From: Grammothele lineata | Lineage: Eukaryota > Basidiomycota > Agaricomycetes > Polyporales > Polyporaceae | Direction of reading: 5' to 3' | DNA length: 48,221 bases | NCBI GenBank assembly: GCA_002150815.3 | Contig: NDFF03000248.1 | Location: 1 to 48,221 of the forward strand | Shown: in pieces, positions 22,989 through 35,706 of the stretch | How positions within the stretch are numbered: the stretch's first letter is position 1 | How the letters are laid out: every line of letters begins with the position of its first letter | The notes under the pieces: model-generated | What the model saw: only the letters and a program-made list of their open reading frames with translations | Told to the model about the DNA's origin: nothing | Databases searched by the model: none | Translations under genes and position numbers: made by a program

Positions 22989-23486
22989 CTTGCCACTCCT
23001 TGAATCTGGCGTCAGTTCTGGATGAATAAGAGACGGACGACGGACGCACATGCTGCACGAGATCTCGGTTCCTATGCTGGGTGCGCGACCCGGAGGATAA
23101 CTCTGAGATGCGCAGGCGGCCGCGTACTCTAGGTAAACCAAGTTCAGCGGCCCATTTTCGGTCAATCCACCGCCGGCCCTCGAAGACGATCGGTGTGAGA
23201 TCTTGAGATGCATCGTCGGTGGCGTAATCCGTGCGTTGTGATAGGACGGGGGAATCGGGGTGTAGCCGCGCATACGAAGCTCCTGGCTAACTAAAGGCGG
23301 CAAGATTGCGCGGACATGAAGATGGGAGCCACTTCCGGTACAAACACGTTGGACGGCCCTGGTCTGGTCATCGGACGTCAGGCAGGCAACGTCGTTGGAG
23401 CGGATGCTGTGTTGATTTTTAGCAACGCGCTATACTCGCGTAGAGCTTGCGCGACGTGTCACCTAAGTTCACGCCACCGGGCGCGG

Positions 23487-23831
23487 TCAGACTCTCGGAC
23501 CTCTGAGCAAAGAGGCAAAGAGACAAATCCACCGAGACTCACTACCGCTTCTTCGCCGCCCGTACGAGATACGCCGAACGTGGTACACGTTGAGAGTGAG
23601 ATCGTTGTACCCTAGGAGGACCGTGGAGGATACGTATACTCCGACAACGAGCCACGGGTGTGTAACCCAGGCCGTTTGAGGGTGTAGGCTCCGTTCGGTC
23701 GATACGCCGCGCTCTGAGACCGAGGAACCGGATAATCGGGCAGGATTGCTGCCTCGCGTGACATCGCGATATGCCACGGCGGTACCGAAAACCGGGAAAG
23801 GATCGTGGCCGCCAGTGGTAACTGTATTCAC
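23487..23831 (-). CDS. Doubtful short open frame with one hydrophobic segment
   Basis: A 114-residue frame starting MNTVTTGGHDPFPVFGTAVA. It contains one hydrophobic stretch (WLVVGVYVSSTVLLGY) and an arginine-rich end. A possible splice donor follows RRSGSE, but the sequence beyond it does not continue as a convincing protein. It could be a fragment of a decayed membrane-protein gene. I list it only because it is the best candidate in an otherwise empty region. Confidence 0.15.
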   Translation of the reverse strand: MNTVTTGGHDPFPVFGTAVAYRDVTRGSNPARLSGSSVSERGVSTERSLHPQTAWVTHPWLVVGVYVSSTVLLGYNDLTLNVYHVRRISYGRRRSGSESRWICLFASLLRGPRV

Positions 23832-24573
23832 ACCCCTCGCAAGCTGTTGGTTACAGAGGATGTCTTCCCCGAGCCATGTCGGTCGATGTCAGAGATACGC
23901 TTCTGTCGAGCTTCGGCGTTATCGCATCAATGGTCTTGTAGCTTGTGCTAGGAGAAACCACCCACCTTCAACAGTGTGCACCAGATGGGGAAATGACCTT
24001 GCTACCGCGCCTTCCTAATTAACAGAGGTTGAACTCTATGGCAGATGACTGCTGTGTTAGATCGCACTGTGGCGCAGGGATCACATCCGTGTCTGCTTTT
24101 GCAGGTCCGAGAGCGTGGGCGGACATTCCGACAGTTTCCCATGGAAATGGGCTTCCGTAGACGGCACGTCCACAATTAGAGGCTCAAATGCTCTCACCCG
24201 CGATGTAGCAACGATATTTATAGATAAAGTAACCCGAGCATGGGTGGTCAAGGTGAAGGTGAAGCCGTCCTAGGGATTGGACGCAGTGGACTCGGTGGGA
24301 CGCCTCCTATACTCGGTCCTTCAGCTCCTCGTGGGGGGATAATTGGTGTGAAGTCAAGTCGGACACAACTGCTGAGATTAATCCATGCGCTGGTGATAGT
24401 TGTGTCCCGACAAGAGTTTCTTCTCGAGGCGCCTCGCATAGTATGGCACACATGCGTCGTCGGAGTCGATGGCCCGCGCGTTGCCCACGAGAGACATAAA
24501 ACCCCGTGGGCTAGATCGCCTCACGAGGTAAAGGTGTATTGAGGAAATGGACGACATGCGTAAAAAAGACAGG

Positions 24574-25412
24574 TCAGCATGGTAATATGCGGACCTGCAC
24601 GTCCTTCTCTAGGAGGCGGACAATTTGTTCAGCTTCAGCAAACCAACTAAGTCCCTTCTCATAACCCCTTCGCCCGGGAGCGACGGGGTACTTTAAGCGT
24701 CGAAGGAGGGAGCGATACGGAAGGGCTTGAATGTGCATGTGGAGATGGGAAACGGAGATATAAGGCGGGATATGAAATCCGAATCTTAGGACAAAACGAG
24801 TCAGCGAAGGACTGCAATGAACGAGACTACTCACTTTCGCAAGCGAGGAGGAACATCGAGCGTGTCTAAGACGGAGTGCGCGACCTCTATCATTTCTTTC
24901 ACTGTGAGTGGAACATACTATTTAGCAAAGGTCTACCCAAGGGCGAGTACCCATACCCATCTCAGCATCAGATGAACGAAGGACTTTAACGTTGTCTGCG
25001 CATTACGTTTATCAACGGCACGCTTCGAAAAGCCAGATGACATTCAACTACCTATATGATGCTTGGGAATAAGCTGCAAGTGATGCTCAGCTGATGGATT
25101 AATATCTGTAAACACAGCGAAACGGTCGTTCTTGAGGCAGGCATGAGTACAACGTAAGTGGACTCTTATGAGCTGTGTACTCACCTCCCAAATGACATTA
25201 AACCCATTCTCCCTCGATACACCACAGAAGATACAGCCCGAATGGAATGACGAGTGTATATTCAACACTGACTGCTCTTCCACATCCTCTGCTGCTTTTT
25301 CTAAGAGACGGTGGCGTGGAGGTGCAAGAAGTGTCTTCAGGAATGACAAGATGGCCTTGTAGAAAGGGGATGGGAGACGGTTCTTGTCGAGCGATGGATC
25401 GTTGGAGAACAT
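24574..25412 (-). CDS. HIT-domain nucleotide hydrolase/transferase
   Basis: A histidine-triad protein, closest in plan to HINT3 or aprataxin-like hydrolases that cleave phosphoramidate or adenylylated substrates. After a basic N-terminal segment (about residues 1-50) the domain starts GCIFCGVSRENGFNVIWE, continues across an intron as NDRFAVFTDINPSAEHHLQL and IPKHHI, and contains the triad in PPYISVSHLHMHIQ (H-x-H-x-H). It ends WFAEAEQIVRLLEKDVQVR. Three or four introns are needed. The start at 25412 (MFSNDPSLDKNRLP) suits the family; an in-frame ATG at 25526 would add 38 residues. Substrate is not predictable. It is transcribed divergently from UBP8 over a promoter carrying two E-boxes. Confidence 0.85.
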
Positions 25413-25815
25413 TTTCGATTTGGCGTAAGAGGTCGTAACGAGACGTGAGACAATTATTACGGAGAGAACGGAGTTATTCGGAAGCTGGATAGGATAGAGA
25501 GTAGAAACGGGGCCCAGTACTTCCAATCCACACTGGATTGGTCGACGTGTTCAACCTCGAGTCCGGCGGCGGCGGAAAGAGACAAGACGGGCGGCTCACA
25601 GGTGACGCGTGCATGGCACGTGCAAACACGTGCGGTGCACGCGGCGACGGATTTGGACTCTGCTTTTGCCTCCGCGACGGCAGTGAAGTGGTTCGTGTAG
25701 AACAGTCTTGTCTCGACCCCCGCCGTGTCCTTGACACCATAACAGCACACCCCTGCGCTTACTCCCTAGGTGGAAGAGACATACCTCAGACTCGGAACAA
25801 TCCGTTCCCCCGGTC
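25413..25815. promoter_or_regulatory. Divergent promoter of the HIT gene and UBP8
   Basis: About 0.4 kb between the two start codons. The middle holds two CACGTG E-boxes. No TATA box is obvious. The left part may be 5' leader or, if the upstream ATG is used, the N-terminal codons of the HIT protein. Confidence 0.6.
25617..25632. promoter_or_regulatory. Twin E-box (CACGTG-CAAA-CACGTG)
   Basis: Two perfect CACGTG palindromes whose starts are 10 bp apart, about one helical turn. They are bounded by GG and CGG and lie roughly midway between two divergent start codons. CACGTG is the classic site of basic helix-loop-helix factors such as Cbf1 and Pho4. Confidence 0.55.
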
Positions 25816-28800
25816 ATGTCATTTGACGACTCCGTCTCTGGCTCTGGGTGCCCTCATATTGCCGCAGTCTTCGCTAGCGATTCCGAGCGTACAGCACTCC
25901 TGGATAGATACAGCACAGCGGTCAAATGGAACTTTCATCGTAATCAGTCAGTTGCATACCCTGCAAAGCGTCGGAAGGTAAAGCTTACAACCTCCATGTT
26001 GCTCGTTTGACTAATCACACGTTCGGCCGTTAGATCGCCCCTCCAGAATGTGGAGTTTGCAGTGTTCCACTTTCGAAACCATACGCGTGCCTTCATTGCA
26101 ACATCTCCTGCTGCTGGAAAGATGGTCACGTCAAGCAACACCTCCAGGACACTGGGCATGACTTCTGTTGGTAGTTTCACTACCGTTCCTTCGGGCTTCG
26201 TCCGGCTTTCCTTCATCCTGGAGCCGGCGCAGTTGGCCTTCTCTGGAGCAACCTTGCTAATTAAAAGCATTGCTGACATACTATGCTCACAGGCACCGAC
26301 GTAAATACAGGGAATGTCTTCTGTGTCGAATGCGACGACTTCATTTATGACAACGCTCTCAGCCGACACTATTCTTCCTTGACTATCGCGGTCGAAGAGC
26401 GGACAATCATTTTTCAGGGTGACGTAGCTCAAACTTTGAATGTTCTCCGTGTTTCTCATGTGTCATAGAAGACAAATCGAAGAGAGGGCGGGAGTCGTTT
26501 ACCCCCTGGAAAGCCAACACACAAGAAATCACTGCGCTTGGTAACACGACACCTTCTTCTTGTCAAGGTAGACCCCCGCATTTGGTACAATATAGTGTTC
26601 GTGGTATGAATAGCTCACCACGGCTTTTAGGCCGCCGAGGACTTATGAACTTGGGGCAGACATGTTTCATGAACGTCATGCTGCAGTCATTCATGGCGAA
26701 CCCTCTTCTCCGAAACTATTATCTCAGTGACAAACACAACAGCAAGCTTTGCAAGGTCAAGGATTGTACCTCTTGTGAAATGGATAAATTATTCTCGGAG
26801 GTATCTGTCTCCGTGCCCGAATTAAACTCACTCTCGGCGCTGATGCCGGACACGGCCAGGTCTATTCGGAGAACAGCTCGCCGTACGGACCCGTCGACCT
26901 TCTAGCGAAGACGTGGAGGGTTTCCTCAGAACTTTCCGGGTATGCCCAGCAAGATGCCCACGAGTTCTTCATCACCGCATTGAATCAGATTCACGCTACG
27001 TCGCGAGGTTCTACCTCCTTGCAGTGCATCTGTATCATCCACTCGGTCTTTGCAGGCACGCTTCAAAGCGATGTCAAGTGCGAGCGATGCGGCAACGTAG
27101 CAGAGAAAACGGACCCAATGCTCGACATCAGCCTTGAACTCAAAGGAGAGAGCGGCTCCGACGAGGGATTAAACCTTGCATCGTGCCTTCGGAGGCAAGT
27201 TCGGTCACTTCGTCCCGACCGCCTGCTTTAGGTTTCTTGACTCGTGCCTGTGCCAAACTGACCATCGCTGACGTCAGGTTCACTCATCCCGAGAAACTTG
27301 GTCCAAATGAGTACAGCTGCGAGAAGTGCGGCAAGGCCTCTCATGTGCGTTCTTTTGGGCATCTCAGCGCCCTCATCTCACATATTCCCACCGCCTCGCG
27401 GCGACGACACGCGCTGCCGGATGGCATGTGTGATACTTGATGGCTAATGATGGCTCTTGTGCAGGCCAGCAAACGTTTGAGCATCCGGAAGCTGCCTCCA
27501 GTTCTCAGCTTTCAATTCAAGGTGAGAACATCTCCCCGATCGTGGCGAGGTCCCCGCGCCGCTCACACTCGACTCCGGTCCCTGTGCGTTTGCCGCTGTC
27601 CGTGCCTATTTCTTCCTCTCGTTCCCTCGCTGTACGCATGGCGCCCGTCCCCCTGTCTCTCCGCCATCCCGTCTCTCCGTCCCCTTGCTCCTACGTTCAA
27701 CCATCCCGCCTCCGTCTCCGTCTCCAAATTCACCTCGCCGCTGCCCTCGCATCCCCACGCGTTCACTATTTCGGCCCCATGTCATCTTCCATTCCGCGAA
27801 ACGGCACCCTCGCGCGTCCATTCGCGGCCAACCGCACATCCCGCGCGGGTTCGCGATCACGTTCGGCAGCGTTTCGAGCACAAATCGACGGACAAGTCCG
27901 CGGCGCGCAAGATCGAGGCACCCGTCCGCTTCCCCTCGTCCCTGAACATGGCGCCATACACAACATTGGTCATGCACAAGCAGGAGCAACGGCCCAAGGA
28001 CGAGGGCGGCCCCGCCGGCACGGTTCTCATCCCGTACGTGTTCCCAGTCCTCCCGAGATCCCCTGACTGCCCGCTCATCCCATCCTCCTTCCTTCATTGC
28101 ACCTCTTGCCCTCATGTCCTCGTCGCCGTGGCTTATATCCCTGCCCCACCTGATCATTCCTCGCGCTCTATCCTGATCATCGCCCCTCCTTGGTCTCTGT
28201 CCATACAATGCGCGCCCACGCTAATCGCGCCCGCCGACGACCCTGTGCGCGCCCGCGCTCGGCTCTGCGACTCCGCCCGCTCTAGTGACCCCACGCTCGG
28301 CCCGGAGACGATCTACGACTATGACCTCTTCGCGGTAGTCTGCCACGAGGGCCAGATAGACAATGGCCACTACACGTGCTACGCGCGTTCGCACGACGAG
28401 GTCCGTGTCTCCCTCTCCCCGTTCCCCAGACCCCTCCCCTCCCCTCCCTCGTTCCCCCGCTTTCTCTCCGTGCGCGCCCGGGTCTCATGACCGTCCTGCT
28501 GCCGCTTTTTACATGCTCTGACACGCGCTCTCGCACGCCCGGCCCGCCGGCTCGATCCCCTGCCCACACGCGCAGTGGTACCGGTACGACGACGACAAGT
28601 GAGTCCCGATCGTTCGCGCACATACGCGCACATTATCCGCGAGAAGAGCGATCGCTGATAATGCGCCACGACGCGGCGGTCTCTGCAGGGTGACGCACTC
28701 GACTCTCAGCGCGTGTCTTGGCTCGCAGGCGTACATGTGCTTCTACGTCAAGCGGCACCTCGAGTACAAGCCGTATGTAACCCCTTCCTATGTGGTCACG

Positions 28801-28896
28801 CGCGAACAGGAGGCGGTGAAGGAGAAAGAGCGCGAACGCGAAAAAGAGGCTGCGCGCATGAGGGAAGTCGAGGACGCCCTCCTTGCGGCGATTTGA
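25816..28896 (+). CDS. UBP8: SAGA-complex ubiquitin-specific protease (Ubp8/USP22)
   Basis: It removes ubiquitin from histone H2B as part of the SAGA deubiquitinase module. The N-terminal ZnF-UBP domain shows CPHIAAVFAS, then CGVCSVPLSKPYACLHCN, CCWKDGHVKQHLQDTGH and VFCVECDDFIYDN. The USP domain has the Cys box GLMNLGQTCFMNVMLQSFM, SGYAQQDAHEFFITALNQ, zinc pairs CERCGN and CEKCGK, PPVLSFQFK joined to RFEHKSTDKSAARKI, the His box CHEGQIDNGHYTCYAR and WYRYDDDKVTHSTL, then AYMCFYVKRHLEYKP and a charged helical tail. All catalytic parts are present. Most introns are short, but two in the USP domain (348 and 252 nt) are long, stop-free and multiples of three; see separate entries. Confidence 0.93.
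27522..27869 (+). other. UBP8: In-frame, stop-free 348-nt intron in UBP8
   Basis: The donor GTGAGA follows the Lys codon of SFQFK and the acceptor GGCAG precedes the Arg codon of RFEHK. Joining them restores the continuous USP motif FQFKRFEHKS. The intron is 116 codons long and open in the gene's own frame, so retention would insert 116 Pro/Ser/Arg-rich residues without a frameshift. Confidence 0.7.
28034..28285 (+). other. UBP8: In-frame, stop-free 252-nt intron in UBP8
   Basis: The donor GTACGTG and acceptor TCTAG bound 84 codons open in the gene frame. Removal joins GTVLIP to DPTLGPETIYDYDLF just before the His box. Retention would insert 84 rather hydrophobic residues. Confidence 0.6.
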
Positions 28897-29208
28897 ATTT
28901 GAAGCCTCGCGCAACGGCGCGTTTGATGGTGTTTTGGGACGCTACTTGTGCTTCAGTTCATATGACTTGGTGTATGTTACGCCCCCGGCCGCGATAGTAT
29001 GCCGAGACTAGGAAACGTTCGATATCAACGTACACAGCGTCGAGGAGGGAAGTTCGAAAGTGAACCGTAAGTACAGTGAGGCGCGCGCCAAAGGTATATG
29101 AAGAAAGCTAGAAGGGAGAAGGGAGGTGTCTAGCACTAGACAATACAGCGAAGAACCAAATGCTACATAAACCGACCGGATGTCCATGGAATGCCCGTTG
29201 CTAGCGCC
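28897..29208. other. Convergent 3' intergenic region
   Basis: About 0.3 kb between the stops of UBP8 (+) and the conserved hypothetical gene (-). Only 3' untranslated sequence is expected. No gene or structured element was seen. Confidence 0.6.
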
Positions 29209-29947
29209 TCAAGGAATAATGTCGTTCAACTCCCCCTCCCTGACACGGATTTCTACGACCTCCACTTCGTAATCCATCATAGAGGAATTTGTGGAAGACA
29301 CGGAAGAGGACACGAAGCCACGGGAGTTGGAAGGGGACGTTGACGCGACATCTGCGAAGAGCACGCATGATACGGGGATCTACGTGAGCAGCGCAAGGAT
29401 AGAGAAAAGGTGAATAACTAACATCGGTCTTTGATGTAAGGCGGGACAAACAAGTCCTGCACCGGGGTATGCGTAAACGCTGGGGAGCAGGCAACGAGCG
29501 AGTAGATGTGCTCACCTGATTCCACACAAAGCCCTGGCTCTTCTGGATCGTCAGAATCGGACGGAGAGTGAAGACAGGCTGGCGCTGCTTCTTCCTGCGC
29601 TCGGGCTGCTTGGGGCTCTCATAGTGCTCTACGGCACGCTGTTTGCCCTTGACGTCCTTCTTCATCTCCGCGACCTTGTCGGCAGGCATAGCCTCGTCTC
29701 CTTCATCGATCTCCATGTCGCCGTCCACGGGCCGCGGTGCTGGAGAGGCGGAACGATCCACGTCCGAGGATGCGTGGTGGTAATCGTCCTCGTCTTCGGA
29801 GCACGAGTTGACGTCCGAGCCTGAGTCTGAATAGTCGTCCCCGTACGGGATCTGTTCGTAGCACGCCCATGTGGGCGGTGACGGGGCGCGCCCTAGAGTG
29901 CGACGACGGAAGAACTCAGGGTAGGAATCGGATGTGTTGCTACTCAT
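29209..29947 (-). CDS. Conserved-looking hypothetical acidic protein
   Basis: No function recognised. Three exons join to about 195 residues. The first 110 are acidic and Ser-rich, with a GDEAMPADKVAEMKKDVKG helix and a basic patch (ERRKKQRQ). The rest looks ordered: FTLRPILTIQKSQGFVWNQ, then DLFVPPYIKDRYVASTSP and the end DYEVEVVEIRVREGELNDII. Splice phases fit exactly at both junctions, and the joined sequence reads smoothly, which supports a real gene. The start at 29947 (MSSNTSDSYPEFFRRRTLG) is the first ATG of the frame. It is divergent from THG1, sharing about 370 bp of promoter. Confidence 0.75.
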
Positions 29948-30317
29948 GCTTGCTGGTGGCGAGTAGATGTACTGGTGCTTGAGGAGTGCCTAGGGTGGTT
30001 GCTGAAGGTAGTTGTTGGTGTTGGTGGTGGACGTTGGCCGATGGTGGTGGGTCGAGGTCAAGTGCGGAGTGACTCGGAGGTGGAAAGCGAGGCACTGTGA
30101 TGCGCCGTGACGGGGCTGAGGGCTGGGGAAGATGACCCGAGTCACAGAAGACCAGATAAGGAAGCCTGCGCCTCGCCGCACTGCTACCAGGCGTTGATAG
30201 CGGCGGGTGTCGTCCGCGAGGCGTTCTTGCATTCGGGCCAATCCTCTCTCGGAAACCACGCCTCGTGATCTTCTGAGGTATCATCCGCCTCGATACGCGC
30301 ACACACGCGCAGGCAAC
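29948..30317. promoter_or_regulatory. Divergent promoter between the hypothetical gene and THG1
   Basis: About 370 bp between two outward-facing start codons. It must serve both genes. No TATA box or clear binding-site pair was found. Confidence 0.5.
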
Positions 30318-31422
30318 ATGGCGGGAAGCAAGTTCGCATATGTCAGAAATTTCGAGCTTCCAGACCCACTTCTCCCGGGTACCTTTATGGTGTTGCGCTT
30401 AGACGGGCACGCTTTCCACCGGTGAGCAGACATCCTTCTGACCTGCATTCAGTCGCTGACCTCACAACACTCAGTCTCTCGGAAGAGCATCATTTCAAGA
30501 AGCCTAATGATGAGCGCGCCCTACAGCTTATGGATCACGCCGCGCGCGACGTAATGAACGAGTTCAAAGATGTCATACTCGCCTTCGGCGAGTCGGACGA
30601 ATATAGGTACGAGTCTCGAAAGCATGACTTTTGTTTACATCATTGACTATGATCGTGACAAGCTTTCTCTTTCGCAGATCCGCATCGATCTACAATCGAC
30701 GCGAGGCTAAGATTTTAACAACAGTCACCTCGTTGTTCACTTCCTCTTACGTCTTAAACTGGCCCAAATATCTACTAGACACTCCACTCAAGTATTGCCC
30801 CTCTTTCGACGGTCGCATTATATTGTATCCTACTCCTCAAGTAGTGCGAGATTACTTCTCATGGAGGCAAGCGGACAGTAAGTACGCACCTGACTAGCCA
30901 GTATCATTCGATGCTAGCTCGTTGGGCTCAACAGCTTGTCACAGCGCACATCAACAATTTGTATAATACAGTTTTCTGGGCACTGGTCCTCCAAGCCAAG
31001 CAGACTACCACGGAAGCGCACGCTACCCTACGGGTTGGTCCGTCTTATGAACGGTGCTGTGCTGGCATTGACGCATGAACGTAGGGCACAGTATCTTCCC
31101 AAAAGCACGAGACGTTGTTCTCAAGATTTAACATTAATTACAACGAGCTACCGGCCCGATTCAGAAAAGGCAGCGTTCTCGTCAGGGAAGAAGTATGTCA
31201 ATGTGCCGCGTGTGTACGCCCTCTGTACTGACATGTTCCTAGATCCCGTCTGAGCAACCTTCTGGGACCCCCTTAAACGAGTCCGCGCCTAGCTCGGCGT
31301 CCCCGGGAGACACAGGAACCCCGAAGAAGAAAGCCCGGGTTCGGACGTCGGTCGAGCTGTATCACTGTGACATCATAGTCGACGAATTCTGGCACGCTCG
31401 GCCCAATATACTCGCGGACTAG
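30318..31422 (+). CDS. THG1: tRNA(His) guanylyltransferase
   Basis: It adds the extra G at position -1 of tRNA-His in a 3'-5' direction, which is required for histidyl-tRNA synthetase recognition. The start [20 protein letters not shown] matches the family N-terminus. Then comes the metal-binding motif [32 protein letters not shown] and the second carboxylate motif GESDEY, followed across an intron by [19 protein letters not shown]. Further exons give [39 protein letters not shown] and [15 protein letters not shown]. The end [20 protein letters not shown] precedes the stop. Six or so short introns interrupt it. Length (about 285 residues) is normal. It converges with the MET17-like pseudogene. 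Confidence 0.93.
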
Positions 31423-31595
31423 CTTCTATTAGACTCGAGTGCGGCAAATTGACAGGGGTTGAATTAAGTTGTGGTATTATGGCGAATCTTCACCTCCACA
31501 GTGTCTGTCCCGGGTCAACGCTGGTGAAAACCGTCACATCGGGGCGCCGGAGCCTCTTCGACAGGCTTCCAAGGTAACCAGCACCCGTCGGTCAT

Positions 31596-33421
<1,826 letters not shown>

Positions 33422-35706
33422 CGCGACGTAGCATTAGTTTTGTGTTCTATGAGGGGTGGTGGAGAGAAGTACTTGTAAAATCGGCCAGAAGAACGACTGA
33501 TGGGCGATAGTGGTTGTGGGTTGTGCAGCTAGCTATTTGCTACTGCTCTTATAGGAGGAGTGGCTTTCGGAACAAGGGGAAGGATCGAGGCACTAAAACT
33601 GCCGGGTAGCACAGATTGAACCATCCTTCGCCGTGCGCATTGCATATATCGTGGTCGGGCGGGTTGATGGAGCTTCTTCATGTCAAATGGGGCCGTTGTG
33701 TGTCCCGGAGCGTACGGGGATTCCGCGGAAAGGGTGAGACATATGTGGTAAGGCATACGTGTTCATATCTGAAAGCAAGGGCGCCTTGGGTATTCATCGG
33801 GTCCACGGCGACACGGGGATGGGTCAAACACGATAGACCAGGTTGATTTCAGTGCTCTAAACATTCTATAGAACACAAAAATGGCTATACAAGCTGGAGA
33901 CGGAGTCGTATCATGTGTTGTGGGAACGCACAAGTACGAGAGGGGGGATTGCTTTGATGAGTGAGTTTTATATATGCGAGCAATTGGACTCATGAGTGAG
34001 CTGGCTTGTTCGTCTTCATGGGATTGGAGAGAACAAAGAGTTGCGATGGTAATCGGACTGGTGGAATGTGGACAAGAGGAGTTTTTATTGCGCTGGTGGA
34101 CTGAACAGACATACTACAAGGTTGTGTGGAACGGGTCTTCCTATAAACACGTCGCGTCATGACAAGGGAAAGAGTAATAGGAAGAGGGTCTGGAATACGC
34201 AGCTACATTCAACGGAGACTCGATGAAGACTCACTCGAACGCGTGAGGTTCCTCGAATACTGGGTTCAGTCTGATGTATGAGGAAGTTTCATGGATGGCA
34301 GGCTCCACGAAGACAGGGGTAATCGGATGCTCATGAGGCCTCTGGGCTACACGAGGAATGCCCGGTGTTTTGAGGGTCTGCCGGTAGGCCGTAGTTTGCT
34401 TTTATGAGCATGAGTCGTATGAACGTTGTGGATGGAAGTGTTTGGTTGGCCGAGTGAAGCAGGGATGCGGAGCGGAGCCAGCCGTTTGGGTTGAATGAGG
34501 TGCATGATCGAGGGGTCGTTGAATATTCCAGGAGCAACGGGGAAGATGGATGATGGGTAGAAGGCCCGAGTCAAGGTGAGGAGGAGGGAGCGATTTAATA
34601 CGTCGGCGGGGAGTGATCTGGATATATGCGCGTGAACGCCACAGCGACTGTCCTGACAAGGAAGGACGTTGGAAGGACGAGACGCGTCTTGTCTTCCTGC
34701 CTCCAGCGCCGCTTTCCTCAGCAACCTAGTCCTGCCCGCTCTCGCGGATACAAGGATCACAGCGAAAATTCAGTGATACTGCCGGACTAGACGCAGGAAT
34801 GCGAAGATTGACAAAGACAAGAGTGGGGGCCAGAGGTGCGTTAGCCGCCTGTCTCGCAATTAGCTTCTCGAAGCTTACCTGCAGAATGTTGCGCGTAATA
34901 TTCATACTTAACCACAGAACGTACGCAGATACAAAATCCTGCGCATCTGCTCATGTGCGCCCATTGCCTACGCGACAATTTGCGCGTGCCCTTATGCAGA
35001 CGCTAAGCAAATGTGTTGTTAACACTTTGCACACGCCTAATGTCGAGTCTCCTCGTGAAAGACGGTCAAGAAGAAAATCCATCGCACATGTAGGCGATAA
35101 GCATACATGAGCAACAAGTTCCCTGCCGTAGCTGCACGAGCGATCAATTTCACAAATTGTACGTTTGTGGGGGGAATGGATTGACGTACTTGCCTTTTAT
35201 AGGAAACTCTCCGAAGTGGTGATACTGCCGAGGACTCGCGACCAACGATCCTAAAAGACCTACCGCTGTTCTCAACGCGTGTAAAGGGCACCCGTGGGCG
35301 AACACTACCTCGGGCATTTCTCAAGGGGCATCGCGATTTATCCCGGGAGCACAATGGACGTCGGCGGTCACCGAGTGGCACAAAAAAGTGGCACAATGAG
35401 TGGCACGCTGACGAGAGCTGATGCCCTTGCACTCCTTTGTGCCTCCCGTGCCGTTCTTCGCAAGCCGTCGGGTCGGGGAAAACATGAGACTCCGGGTACT
35501 TCCTGGGCAGTCCTCGGTGAGCGTCGCGGTGCACAAAAGGTGATAGTCTGCTGGCAAGGAGGCGCGTACGCCCACACACGTCCTCCCGACGCGTCTCCCA
35601 CACCGTCCCTCACTCTGCCGCCAAAACGAGAAGCTCCTTCGAGGCGTCAACTCGCCAAACCCGGCTCTCACGTCTTGCATCTCCCGCCCTCGGTTGATTG
35701 CCAAGT
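33422..35706. other. 2.3 kb region without a supported gene
   Basis: Left of it is the decayed MET17-like gene, right of it the forkhead gene. Reading frames on both strands are short or, if longer (for example minus 34760-34347), have the unstructured Arg/Pro/His-rich composition of chance frames. The right end (35280-35700) must contain the forkhead promoter and leader. It includes three nearby copies of AGTGGCAC near 35380-35410. No transposon ends, RNA gene or known domain was seen. Confidence 0.45.

Larger units (their letters stand above)
22930..24573. other. 1.6 kb region without a supported gene
   Basis: The first 300 bases are the promoter of the oxalate decarboxylase gene. Beyond that I see only short frames on both strands. 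The longest minus-strand one (about 23831-23487) includes a hydrophobic stretch near HPWLVVGVYVSSTVLLGY, which could be a membrane segment. No neighbouring exons extend it and no family is recognised. It may be a relic or chance. Confidence 0.4.

Noticed and set aside
27606..28208. 200-residue minus-strand open frame inside UBP8
   Set aside because: It overlaps the GC-rich introns and exons of UBP8 and has Arg/Gly-rich shadow composition.
35380..35410. Three nearby copies of AGTGGCAC
   Set aside because: Too short and irregularly spaced to call a regulatory array without conservation data.
35037..35603. 188-residue minus-strand open frame upstream of the forkhead gene
   Set aside because: Overlapping frames are open on both strands in this GC-rich leader and none resembles a protein.
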